This document shows positions 1 through 6,141 of a DNA stretch of 9,874 nt, one piece after another. This DNA comes from Clostridiales bacterium (lineage in GTDB: Bacteria > Bacillota > Clostridia > Lachnospirales > Lachnospiraceae). The DNA lies in contig JAJUHH010000078.1 in the NCBI GenBank assembly GCA_029267975.1, positions 1-9,874 on the forward strand. Direction: 5' to 3'. Under the pieces are notes generated by a model. That model made no database searches. It saw only the letters and a list, made by a program, of their open reading frames with translations, and had not been told where the DNA came from. Position 1 is the first letter of the stretch; each line of letters begins with the position of its first letter. Position numbers and translations under genes: made by a program.

Positions 1-438
1 ATGAGCTATGGTTATGTATATGTAGCACAGATCGCTATGGGCGCTGACTACAACCAGACTATCAAGGCTTTAGTAGAAGCAGAAAGCTACAATGGTCCTT
101 CCATCGTTATCGCTTATGCTCCTTGTATCAGCCATGGTATCAAGGGTGGTATGACAGTATCCCAGACAGAAGAGAAGAATGCTGTAGCTTCCGGTTACTG
201 GAATATCTTCCGTTATGATCCTCGTTTGGTTCAGGAAGGCAAGAATCCATTCCAGTTAGATTGCAAAGCTCCTACTGCAAGCTACCAGGATTTCATCAAG
301 AATGAGGTACGTTATAACGCACTCAGCCGTCAGAATCCTGAGAGAGCAGAGCAGTTATTTGCAAATGCTGAAAAGAATGCAAAAGCAAAGTATGAGCATC
401 TGGTAAAACTTTCCCAGCTGTATGGATCTAACGAATAA
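1..438 (+). CDS. nifJ: Pyruvate:ferredoxin (flavodoxin) oxidoreductase, C-terminal fragment
   Basis: This is the last 145 residues of a protein of roughly 1,175 residues; the 5' part lies upstream of the window, so the ATG at base 1 is an internal methionine, not a start. The enzyme oxidises pyruvate with CoA to acetyl-CoA and CO2 and passes electrons to ferredoxin or flavodoxin in the cytoplasm. The visible part is the end of the thiamine-diphosphate domain. It includes the segment APCISHG, whose cysteine (residue 42 of the fragment) corresponds to the conserved cysteine that helps hold the proximal [4Fe-4S] cluster in characterised enzymes. The segments GYWNIFRYDPRL and NPFQLDCKAP are typical of the family. 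The final helix is rich in Lys, Ala and Glu. A strong hairpin terminator follows about 90 nt after the stop. Identification is secure; the partial state is due to the window edge. Confidence 0.95.
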   Translation: MSYGYVYVAQIAMGADYNQTIKALVEAESYNGPSIVIAYAPCISHGIKGGMTVSQTEEKNAVASGYWNIFRYDPRLVQEGKNPFQLDCKAPTASYQDFIKNEVRYNALSRQNPERAEQLFANAEKNAKAKYEHLVKLSQLYGSNE

Positions 439-530
439 GCGCTTGACATCCAAGTAAGCAACAGAGTTGCTGATAAGTGATTAAGTACATTCATAAAACA
501 GTATATACATAAAGATGGTATATACATAAT

Positions 531-576
531 AACAGGCCTGGCAGAGGATGATCCTATCATCTGCCGGGCCTGTTTT
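531..576 (+). terminator. Intrinsic terminator downstream of nifJ
   Basis: A 15-bp stem (531-545 pairing with 560-574, with one G-U pair) encloses a 14-nt loop and ends in a short T run (573-576). It lies about 90 nt after the nifJ stop. The 3' arm also contains the stop codon of the opposite-strand small gene (557-559), so the two convergent units share this structure. On the minus strand there is no T run, so it should act mainly for nifJ. Confidence 0.85.
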
Positions 577-810
577 GAGGTAAGTTAATCTCAACATTAG
601 GGATCGGAATAATGGGTGGAACTGTCGGATCGTTTGATTTCTCCTGTCCGGGGGCTTCCGCCTTATTCAGCTCCTCCTGCTCCAGTATGGTTGCAAGGGT
701 ACTGGCTGTCCCAGGATAGCTATGACCAGGGGCAGCTCCTCCTTGGGCATACATTTGGCAATACCACAGGATACTGCTGTAACAAGTGAAGCAAGCTCAC
801 AGGAATCCAT
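557..810 (-). pseudogene. Small DUF6774-like protein gene, broken by a frameshift
   Basis: Reading the minus strand from ATG at 810 gives MDSCELASLVTAVSCGIAK and on through KEELPLVIAILGQ. The frame then runs into unrelated sequence and stops at 667-669 (47 residues). The continuation expected for the family, STLATILEQEELNK, lies in another frame and runs to a TGA at 557-559. The join falls at about 701-713. A loss of 4 bases (or of 1, modulo 3) would explain it, and restoring the frame gives a protein of about 84 residues. The pattern of an N-terminal CEL, a helix with TALxxxIAK, then EEL and a TLATI motif resembles small clostridial proteins that I recall as DUF6774, of unknown function. The start has a Shine-Dalgarno GGGGTG (817-822, 6 nt spacer) and a TATAAT at 837-842, but no convincing -35. 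The C-terminal tail is Pro-rich. This could be a true pseudogene, a sequencing error, or an unrecognised recoding site; no classical slippery heptamer is visible. Confidence 0.55.
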
Positions 811-859
811 ATACATCACCCCATTCAAGTATATGTATTATAACTTGTTAGTTTTCCAC

Positions 860-891
860 AAAAAAACCACATGCAGCAATGCATGTGGTTT
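860..891 (-). terminator. Intrinsic terminator of tRNA-Arg
   Basis: A perfect 10-bp stem (889-880 pairing with 875-866 on the minus strand) closes a 4-nt loop and is followed by seven T residues (866-860). The stem can extend by two A-T pairs. It begins about 20 nt after the 3' end of the tRNA and separates it from the small gene downstream on the same strand. Confidence 0.9.
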
Positions 892-908
892 CTTACCATA
901 TAAAGTTA

Positions 909-981
909 TGCACCTGACTGGATTTGAACCAGCGGCCTTTCGCTCCGGAGGCGAACGCTCTATCCACTGAGCTACAGGTGC
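909..981 (-). tRNA. tRNA-Arg (anticodon CCG)
   Basis: The minus strand folds as a complete cloverleaf. The acceptor arm is GCACCTG/CAGGTGC (981-975 with 916-910), with discriminator base A at 909. The D-arm is GCTC...GAGC. The anticodon stem is TTCGC/GCGAA around the loop CTCCGGA, giving anticodon CCG, which reads CGG. The T-arm is GCTGG/CCAGT with the loop TTCAAAT. The 3' CCA is not encoded, so it must be added by nucleotidyltransferase. It is a single tRNA with its own promoter and terminator. CGG is a rare codon in this sort of genome, so this is probably the only tRNA dedicated to it. Confidence 0.97.
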
Positions 982-1010
982 AAAAATTGCCTGTTTACAC
1001 AGACAATTTT
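982..1010 (-). other. Hairpin in the leader between tRNA promoter and tRNA-Arg
   Basis: A 12-bp stem (1010-999 with 994-983, one G-U pair) closes a 4-nt loop and ends in a T run (986-982) that touches the first base of the tRNA. It lies downstream of the predicted tRNA promoter and about 95 nt after the stop of the EcsC-family gene. It may be the terminator of that gene or a structure in the tRNA precursor. The stem is partly A-T, and only part of the T run lies outside it. Confidence 0.6.
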
Positions 1011-1022
1011 AAGGACTATGTT

Positions 1023-1051
1023 ATTATATACTATAAAAAAAATAAAGTAAA
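1023..1051 (-). promoter_or_regulatory. Sigma-A-type promoter for tRNA-Arg
   Basis: On the minus strand TTTACT (1051-1046) is followed after 17 bp by TATAAT (1028-1023). Transcription should begin near 1016, giving a leader of about 35 nt before the tRNA. Confidence 0.65.
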
Positions 1052-1102
1052 GATTGTTTTATTAATTCCTTCATAAAAATACAATATATTAGAAGGTGAT
1101 CC

Positions 1103-1903
1103 CTACTGTAGGGCATTTATTTTTTTGAGCAGGTATCTTTTTTTATACTTTATCCTGGCAAATTTCGCTGTCCGGTTGAGGATACTGTAATTAACCGCGC
1201 CGCCGATGACACCCACAAGAGGGATCCCTTGTAAGAACTTGGCAGTCAGAAGAGCCTCAGATAGATGATTGGCAGTGTTTTTTATGCTCTGATCAAGCTC
1301 CTGCCTGAATTCAAGGTCGTGGTCAAGTTTATCGCTGAGAAGATCCAGTTCCTTGTTAAGCTCTTGCTGGGTCTCACCTTGTGTGATGGAACAGCTGATT
1401 AACAATAGGATATATGCCTTTTCCTCCGGGGGATCATACTGAAATCCATAGCTTAAGGCTATTTCGTAAATGGTCTTTACTATGACGCCCAAAAATAAAG
1501 GGATATCCGGAAGTCCTACACCCAATAAACCCAGTACTCCGCCTTCCAATGCGGATAAGGAGGAATTCACTAATTTTGATTGCCCTGATTGACGGTCCAA
1601 TCTTTTGATATGCCTCTTATTCATCCGTTTTTCTATGGCATAATTGTTAACATCAAAGTCAAGTTCAAGCTTATCCTTATTATAAGTCTTCTCAATATAG
1701 GGACTGCCCTTCTCGAATACCATTTGAAAGCCTTTATAAAAAGCAGCATCCAGGGTGTCCTTCAATTTCTTTGGTATTTTATCCTGTAGCTTTCCTACCA
1801 TGGGTGATAGTGTACCTGATACGAATGCTTTATCAGATTGCTGCAGAAACTTTTGCTCCTTGCGATTAATGTCATTCCACTGATCGTTAAGCTGTTGGTC
1901 CAT
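1103..1903 (-). CDS. EcsC family protein
   Basis: This 266-residue protein matches the EcsC family, named after the third gene of the Bacillus subtilis ecs ABC-transporter operon; its biochemical role is unknown. Visible family features are an N-terminal segment IPKKLKDTLDAAFYKGF (43-59) followed by FEKG, a Gly-rich hydrophobic stretch with GLPDIPLFLGV (about 118-152), YGFQYDPPEE with a following helix (152-172), and a C-terminal IPLVGVIGGAVNYSI (227-241) ending in a basic helix. The two hydrophobic parts suggest membrane association, but there is no signal peptide. The start at 1903 is supported by AAGGTGG (1916-1910) with a 6-nt spacer. No ecsA/ecsB genes adjoin it, so it is a stand-alone member. 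It is transcribed divergently from the anchored protein at 2173, and a perfectly spaced promoter lies upstream. The possible terminator is the hairpin at 982-1010. Confidence 0.85.
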   Translation of the reverse strand: MDQQLNDQWNDINRKEQKFLQQSDKAFVSGTLSPMVGKLQDKIPKKLKDTLDAAFYKGFQMVFEKGSPYIEKTYNKDKLELDFDVNNYAIEKRMNKRHIKRLDRQSGQSKLVNSSLSALEGGVLGLLGVGLPDIPLFLGVIVKTIYEIALSYGFQYDPPEEKAYILLLISCSITQGETQQELNKELDLLSDKLDHDLEFRQELDQSIKNTANHLSEALLTAKFLQGIPLVGVIGGAVNYSILNRTAKFARIKYKKRYLLKKINALQ

Positions 1904-1938
1904 AAAGCACCACCTTTCCGGGCGAAATTTATAACAGT

Positions 1939-1967
1939 ATTATATATTTTTGTCCTTCCCTTGTAAA
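1939..1967 (-). promoter_or_regulatory. Sigma-A-type promoter for the EcsC-family gene
   Basis: On the minus strand TTTACA (1967-1962) and TATAAT (1944-1939) are separated by exactly 17 bp. The predicted start of transcription, near 1932, leaves a leader of about 28 nt containing the Shine-Dalgarno sequence. Confidence 0.8.
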
Positions 1968-2004
1968 ATTATATTCTCATTAAAAAGGAGATAGGAGGCG
2001 TAAA

Positions 2005-2030
2005 TGTTACGAAAATGTTAAAATGTGTTA
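2005..2030. promoter_or_regulatory. Three helically phased TGTTA repeats, candidate operator
   Basis: TGTTA occurs at 2005-2009, 2016-2020 and 2026-2030, at intervals of 11 and 10 bp, so all three face the same side of the helix. On the minus strand they read GTAACA, TTAACA and GTAACA, resembling the TTAACA-like direct repeats bound by OmpR/PhoB-class regulators such as B. subtilis PhoP. They lie 57-82 bp upstream of the predicted start for the 2173 gene and 73-98 bp upstream of that for the EcsC-family gene. The regulator is an inference. The surrounding DNA is A/T-rich, so chance is a real alternative. Confidence 0.4.
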
Positions 2031-2051
2031 CAAATAAATGAAATTTTCTGG

Positions 2052-2080
2052 TTGATTTTTATATAACTATTTGGTAAAAT
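2052..2080 (+). promoter_or_regulatory. Sigma-A-type promoter for the anchored protein at 2173
   Basis: TTGATT (2052-2057) and TAAAAT (2075-2080) are separated by 17 bp. Transcription would begin near 2087, leaving a leader of about 86 nt to the preferred start codon at 2173. Confidence 0.7.
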
Positions 2081-2172
2081 AAGAAAGCAGGCAGTTGATA
2101 CATAGCATATAGATGTTTACTCGGCAGGTTTTTCAGGAAACCACAACAGGCTGTGAGAAAGGCATGGAAATA

Positions 2173-2964
2173 ATGAAGCTTAAATATAAAAAAATCATTC
2201 TACTAACGACAATGAGTACCATGGGAATAGGTATGCTGACCTTATCCCTGAGTAATGATAAATCCAGAGCAGAAGAGAATTCCAATGTAAAGACGGTTTA
2301 TGAGGAGCAGCTTGAGGATGGCAACACGCTGGCTGCAGATGATAACAATAGGGTCATGGCAGCGTTGGCAGAAGCCACAGCAACTCCTACACCAAGTCCG
2401 ACACCAACTCCGATACCGGTATATCCTATAGAGGAGCCAGGAACTTATCCGGAGATTGATGCCCTGCTTGAGAGCTATTATAATGCGAAGAATAATTTAG
2501 ACATTAATACCCTAAAGAGTCTGTTAAGCGATCCGAATGCGGCTTCTTCCGAGGAAGAATTGCAGATGAAGACGGAGTATATTGAAGATTACCGCAATGT
2601 TAAGGCCTATACGAAGAAGGGCATGAAAGAAGGCACTTATATCGTATATGCTTATCATGAGATTAAATTTACCGGTATCAATACCCCTGCGCCGGGTCTG
2701 GCAAAGTTTTATGTCGTTACAGGAGAAGATAACAAGCTGAAGATATTCTCCGGAGATATGGATACAGAAACCAAGGCATATTATGACATAAGAAATGAAG
2801 ATGAAGATGTGGCAGCTCTCATCTCAATGACTGATGAAAGAAGTAAGCAGGCAATTGAAAAGGATGAGGATCTGCATAGCTTCTGGGAAAGCATCGATAA
2901 GATGGCAAATAAAGCAGAGGATACTGCCCAGGATCCCACAGAGGGAAGCGAGCAAGCAGAATAA
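2173..2964 (+). CDS. Membrane-anchored or secreted protein with Pro/Thr linker and NTF2-like domain
   Basis: I do not recognise a named gene. The protein has 263 residues from the ATG at 2173, which is chosen because AGAAAGG (2156-2162) lies 10 nt upstream and because it gives a proper signal sequence. An in-frame ATG at 2113 has no ribosome binding site. The order is a Lys-rich start and hydrophobic segment (8-27), possible signal peptidase cleavage after SRA (31-33), a short acidic region, a Pro/Thr repeat linker (71-82), then a globular domain (about 92-205) with YYNAKNNLDINTLKSLLSD and EGTYIVYAYHEIKF. That layout is like the NTF2-like/DUF4878-type fold in many secreted clostridial proteins. 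The C-terminal tail (about 208-263) is strongly acidic. There is no lipobox cysteine. It probably acts outside the membrane, but its substrate or partner is unknown. A terminator follows, so it is a single-gene unit. Confidence 0.75.
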   Translation: MKLKYKKIILLTTMSTMGIGMLTLSLSNDKSRAEENSNVKTVYEEQLEDGNTLAADDNNRVMAALAEATATPTPSPTPTPIPVYPIEEPGTYPEIDALLESYYNAKNNLDINTLKSLLSDPNAASSEEELQMKTEYIEDYRNVKAYTKKGMKEGTYIVYAYHEIKFTGINTPAPGLAKFYVVTGEDNKLKIFSGDMDTETKAYYDIRNEDEDVAALISMTDERSKQAIEKDEDLHSFWESIDKMANKAEDTAQDPTEGSEQAE

Positions 2965-3006
2965 GCTCCGATCACGTCAGAAGGAAATCAGAATAAAAAA
3001 GGAGAT

Positions 3007-3059
3007 ACTCCTTATACTATCAGAACTTTGAGTATGGTTCGGGTATAAGGAGTTTTTTT
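3007..3059 (+). terminator. Intrinsic terminator after the anchored protein gene
   Basis: A perfect 11-bp stem (3007-3017 with 3043-3053) encloses a 25-nt loop that can itself pair (GAAC 3023-3026 with GTTC 3037-3040). It ends in seven T residues (3053-3059). The rluF promoter begins two bases later. Confidence 0.9.
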
Positions 3060-3060
3060 G

Positions 3061-3089
3061 TAGACTTAGTATTCCAAAGCATGTATAAT
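3061..3089 (+). promoter_or_regulatory. Promoter for the rluF-ligA operon
   Basis: TAGACT (3061-3066) and a consensus TATAAT (3084-3089) are separated by 17 bp. The predicted start of transcription is near 3096, about 40 nt before the rluF start codon. Confidence 0.65.
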
Positions 3090-3136
3090 AGGGATAATTA
3101 CAGTGAGATCCGATTAAGGAAAGGTTAGGAAGTAAA

Positions 3137-3883
3137 ATGGCAAAAAGGACAAAACGCTTGACCTCAACAGGGGATGAGGCTGAGCTTATCCGTATTAATA
3201 AATTCTTAAGTGAAGCAGGGGTTTGCTCTAGAAGGGAGGCAGACCGTTATATTGCAGAGGGAAAGGTTAAGATAGACGGCCTAGTGGCACAGATGGGTGC
3301 CAAGGTTGGGCCTGGGAATCAGGTAACCTTCTGTGATAAACCGGTAAAAAAGGAAGAAAAGCTGGTATTGATTGCTTTTAACAAACCGGAGGGTATCGTT
3401 TGCACCACTGACAGCAGGGAGCCTGATAATATCATTGATTATATTCAATATGGGATGAGAATATATCCCATCGGCCGCTTGGACAAGGATTCTGAGGGCC
3501 TAATCCTCCTGACCAATGACGGAAATATCGTAAATAAAATCCTGCGGGCAGAGAATAATCATGAAAAGGAATATATCGTAACTGTCAACAAGGATATTAC
3601 CCCGGAATTTTTAAAGGCCATGTCCTCCGGAGTTCCTATTCTTGACACGGTAACAAAACCCTGTAAGGTTTACCAGATCGATAAACGTACCTTTGGCATC
3701 ATACTGACCCAGGGGTTGAACAGACAGATTAGAAGGATGTGTGAATATCTGGAGTATCGGGTTTTAAATTTAAAGAGAATCCGAATAATGAATATCAGAC
3801 TTGGCAGGCTGCGGACAGGTGACTACCGCAATGTCACAGAACAGGAGATTGAGGAGCTTACCAGGTCCTTTATGAAACATTAA
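3137..3883 (+). CDS. rluF: 23S rRNA pseudouridine synthase, RluF type
   Basis: The 248-residue protein belongs to the RsuA/RluB/E/F family, which converts a specific uridine in rRNA to pseudouridine. It starts with an S4 RNA-binding domain (about 18-65; IRINKFLSEAGVCSRREAD). The catalytic domain follows, with the family motif GRLDKDSEGLILLTNDG (113-129) and the catalytic aspartate at D116. The C-terminal segment QGLNRQIRRMCE (192-203) followed by RIRIMNI (214-220) is characteristic of RluF, which in E. coli modifies U2604 of 23S rRNA. Assignment to RluF rather than RluB or RsuA rests on that segment; the exact target here is inferred. The start at 3137 has AGGAAG (3127-3132) upstream with a short 4-nt spacer. 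ligA begins 39 nt after the stop with no terminator between, so the two are probably co-transcribed. Confidence 0.88.
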   Translation: MAKRTKRLTSTGDEAELIRINKFLSEAGVCSRREADRYIAEGKVKIDGLVAQMGAKVGPGNQVTFCDKPVKKEEKLVLIAFNKPEGIVCTTDSREPDNIIDYIQYGMRIYPIGRLDKDSEGLILLTNDGNIVNKILRAENNHEKEYIVTVNKDITPEFLKAMSSGVPILDTVTKPCKVYQIDKRTFGIILTQGLNRQIRRMCEYLEYRVLNLKRIRIMNIRLGRLRTGDYRNVTEQEIEELTRSFMKH

Positions 3884-3922
3884 AATCCTTCAGCAATTTA
3901 AGAATATGGAGAGCGATGATTC

Positions 3923-5881
3923 ATGGATAAGAAGCAAAGAATAGAAGAGCTTGTAGCAAAGCTAAATGAAGCCTCGGAGGCATATTATAACGGCCGGGAT
4001 GAGCTTATGACCAACTATGAATGGGATGCCATGTATGATGAACTGTCCACCCTGGAAGCGGAAACCGGGTATCTGCTTCCCAACAGTCCAACCCAGACAG
4101 TAGGCTATGAGGAGAATAATGGTGAGAAGGAAGCTCATGAGTTTCCTGCACTTTCCCTGGCCAAAACCAAGAAGATCGAAGAACTGCAAAAATGGGCGGA
4201 GAACAGGCCTATTTGGCTTTCCTGGAAGTTGGACGGGCTTACTCTGGTGCTTACTTATGACGGTGGTAAGCTGACCAAAATACTTACCAGAGGAAATGGC
4301 ACCATTGGTACCAATATTACCTTTATGAAGCAAGCGATCAAGGGCTTTCCCCTTACCATAAAATATAAGGGACATATGGTTGTCCGGGGAGAAGCCACCA
4401 TCTCCTATACGGATTTTGATCAGATCAATCTTACCATTGAGGATGATAATGAAAAGTATGCCAATCCGCGTAATTTGGCTTCCGGAACCTTAAGTCTGGA
4501 TGATGTGGAAAAGGTAAAGGAACGCCGTGTCCATTTTTATGCCTTCACCCTGGTTTCTATTGAAGAAGAGATACCCTCCTGGGGTGCACGTATGGATTAT
4601 CTTGAGAAAGAGGGATTTTCTGTCGTAGAAAGAGAGTTGACAAGTGCAGAAGCGCTTCCGGAGGTGATTGACCGCTGGACAAAAAAGGTGGAATCAGGAG
4701 AGATGGATATTCCGGTGGACGGACTGACCATCTGCTATGACGATACAGAGTATGCAGCAACCGGTTCGGTGACAGGACATCATGCAACCAGGGCAGGCAT
4801 TGCTTTCAAATGGCAGGACGTGTCTGCGGAAACCGAGCTTGAATACATTGAGTGGTCCTGTGCCGCATCCACCATATCCCCGGTGGCAGTGTTTCAACCG
4901 GTTCAGCTGGAGGGGACAACTGTAAGCAGAGCATCTTTATGTAATATCAGCGAGATGGAGCGTCTGGGGATCGGTAAAAGAAGTACCTTGGAGATCATCA
5001 AGGCAAACAAGATCATTCCCAAATGTATTGCGGTCAAGAAATCGGAAGGAACCTTTGAGATACCCGAGGAATGTCCTGTTTGTCATGCCAAAACAGAAAT
5101 CAGAGTGAGTCCCAGAGGAAATACAAAAACCCTGCATTGCACGAATCCGGATTGCACTGCAAAGCATGTAAAGAAGTTCACCCGTTTTGTAAGTAAGTCG
5201 GGGATGGATATTGATGGTTTAAGCATTCAGACCATTGTAAAGTTTATTAATGAAGGCTTTATTTCAAAATTTTCGGATATTTATCATCTAAGCCGGCATG
5301 TGGATGTCATTAAGGGCATGGAAGGCTTCGGTGAGAAATCCTGTGATAATATGATCAAGGCGATTGAAAAGAGCAGAAAGATACATCCGGTAAATTTTAT
5401 ATATGCTCTTTGCATCCCCATGATTGGTGTTGATGCAGGAAAGAAGATTGTGAATACGATTGGAATGGATCAATTCCTTGAAAGACTCAGCCAAGGCGAA
5501 GGCTTTGATGATATTGCCGGGATTGGACCGGAAAAATCAAATTCCATTCTGCTTTGGTATCAGCATCCGGGCAATAAGGAGACCTTGGAGGAATTGCTGA
5601 AGGAAGTTACCCTGGAAAAGGTGGAACTTCCAAATAATAAGTCCGGAAAGTGCCTGGGTCTGACCTTTGTAATTACCGGTGATGTTCATCATTATAAAAA
5701 CCGTGATGAGTTTAAGGCTTATGTGGAAGCAGAAGGCGGTAAGGTTACGGGAAGTGTAACAGCCAAGACGAATTATCTGGTGAATAATGATGTAAGCTCC
5801 GGATCTTCCAAGAATCAGAAGGCGAAGCAGCTTGGTATTCCGATTATTTCAGAAGATGAATTTGTTCAGAGATTTGGTTAA
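3923..5881 (+). CDS. ligA: NAD+-dependent type DNA ligase, divergent LigA
   Basis: A 652-residue protein with full LigA architecture: domain Ia (1-60), adenylation domain (about 61-300), OB fold (about 302-375), Cys4 zinc finger (C384, C387, C406, C411), helix-hairpin-helix repeats (about 425-560) and C-terminal BRCT (about 576-652). LigA seals nicks in DNA after adenylation by NAD+. The nucleophile motif KLDG is present (K102), as are RGEA (155-158), ANPRN (180-184) and the motif V lysine in FKW (K296). By-eye alignment with E. coli LigA shows replacements at NAD+-pocket positions: H23 to Y22, D32 to N31, Y35 to W34, E113 to S100, D138 to N125, E143 to T130 and K290 to C271. It resembles, from memory, a divergent LigA group of gut Clostridia; whether it is the only ligase cannot be told here. 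GGAGAG (3908-3913) lies 9 nt before the ATG. It probably shares a transcript with rluF. Confidence 0.9.
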   Translation: MDKKQRIEELVAKLNEASEAYYNGRDELMTNYEWDAMYDELSTLEAETGYLLPNSPTQTVGYEENNGEKEAHEFPALSLAKTKKIEELQKWAENRPIWLSWKLDGLTLVLTYDGGKLTKILTRGNGTIGTNITFMKQAIKGFPLTIKYKGHMVVRGEATISYTDFDQINLTIEDDNEKYANPRNLASGTLSLDDVEKVKERRVHFYAFTLVSIEEEIPSWGARMDYLEKEGFSVVERELTSAEALPEVIDRWTKKVESGEMDIPVDGLTICYDDTEYAATGSVTGHHATRAGIAFKWQDVSAETELEYIEWSCAASTISPVAVFQPVQLEGTTVSRASLCNISEMERLGIGKRSTLEIIKANKIIPKCIAVKKSEGTFEIPEECPVCHAKTEIRVSPRGNTKTLHCTNPDCTAKHVKKFTRFVSKSGMDIDGLSIQTIVKFINEGFISKFSDIYHLSRHVDVIKGMEGFGEKSCDNMIKAIEKSRKIHPVNFIYALCIPMIGVDAGKKIVNTIGMDQFLERLSQGEGFDDIAGIGPEKSNSILLWYQHPGNKETLEELLKEVTLEKVELPNNKSGKCLGLTFVITGDVHHYKNRDEFKAYVEAEGGKVTGSVTAKTNYLVNNDVSSGSSKNQKAKQLGIPIISEDEFVQRFG

Positions 5882-5923
5882 TTAGAAACCCTTCATAGGT
5901 TATTGCAGAAGGTAAGCTTTAAT

Positions 5924-6008
5924 GACGGAAAGAACAACATACATTCCCAAGGGATCATCTCATTAAGTGAGATGTCCTGTGGATGTATGTTATCCTTTCC
6001 GTCCTTTT
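5924..6008 (+). terminator. Long imperfect hairpin with T run after ligA
   Basis: Eighty nucleotides fold on themselves. The outer stem pairs 5924-5932 with 5995-6003 (9 bp), then 5936-5944 with 5983-5991 (9 bp), and the tip pairs 5956-5962 with 5968-5974 (7 bp), with weak pairing between. A short T run (6005-6008) follows. It begins about 40 nt after the ligA stop and is its likely terminator, though longer than usual; a dispersed palindromic repeat is an alternative. Confidence 0.75.
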
Positions 6009-6058
6009 CGCTTATTGTAATGCAACAGCCTAAGAAATGGAAGGAGTTCTTAATACTG

Positions 6059-6087
6059 TTGATTTTTGCCAGATAACATGATATGAT
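6059..6087 (+). promoter_or_regulatory. Sigma-A-type promoter for metA
   Basis: TTGATT (6059-6064) and TATGAT (6082-6087) are separated by 17 bp. Transcription would begin near 6094, leaving a leader of only about 48 nt, too short for a SAM riboswitch or T-box. Confidence 0.7.
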
Positions 6088-6141
6088 TATTTTATTATCC
6101 CATCAGGGATGAACAATATGATAAAGAAAATGGTGATGATT

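Noticed and set aside
501..527. Direct repeat of gtatatacat (501-510 and 518-527)
   Set aside because: Short, A/T-rich and only two copies next to a terminator; no attachment site or element boundary can be supported.
722..970. Plus-strand 82-codon ORF
   Set aside because: It crosses the tRNA-Arg gene, its terminator and the small minus-strand gene; no ribosome binding site and no recognisable protein features.
2113..2172. Longer N-terminus of the anchored protein from ATG 2113
   Set aside because: No ribosome binding site, and it would put about 20 polar residues in front of a standard signal sequence.
3962..4375. 137-codon ORF antisense to ligA
   Set aside because: It lies wholly inside the strongly conserved ligA coding region on the other strand and has no start signal; a shadow frame.
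6004..6141. SAM riboswitch or T-box ahead of metA
   Set aside because: No S-box core such as the conserved GA-rich P1/P2 motifs or T-box sequence, and the leader after the predicted promoter is too short.
6109..6141. Longer MetA N-terminus from ATG 6109 or 6118
   Set aside because: The extra residues are not family-like, and only the start at 6142 places Glu111, Cys142, His235 and Glu237 at the known positions.
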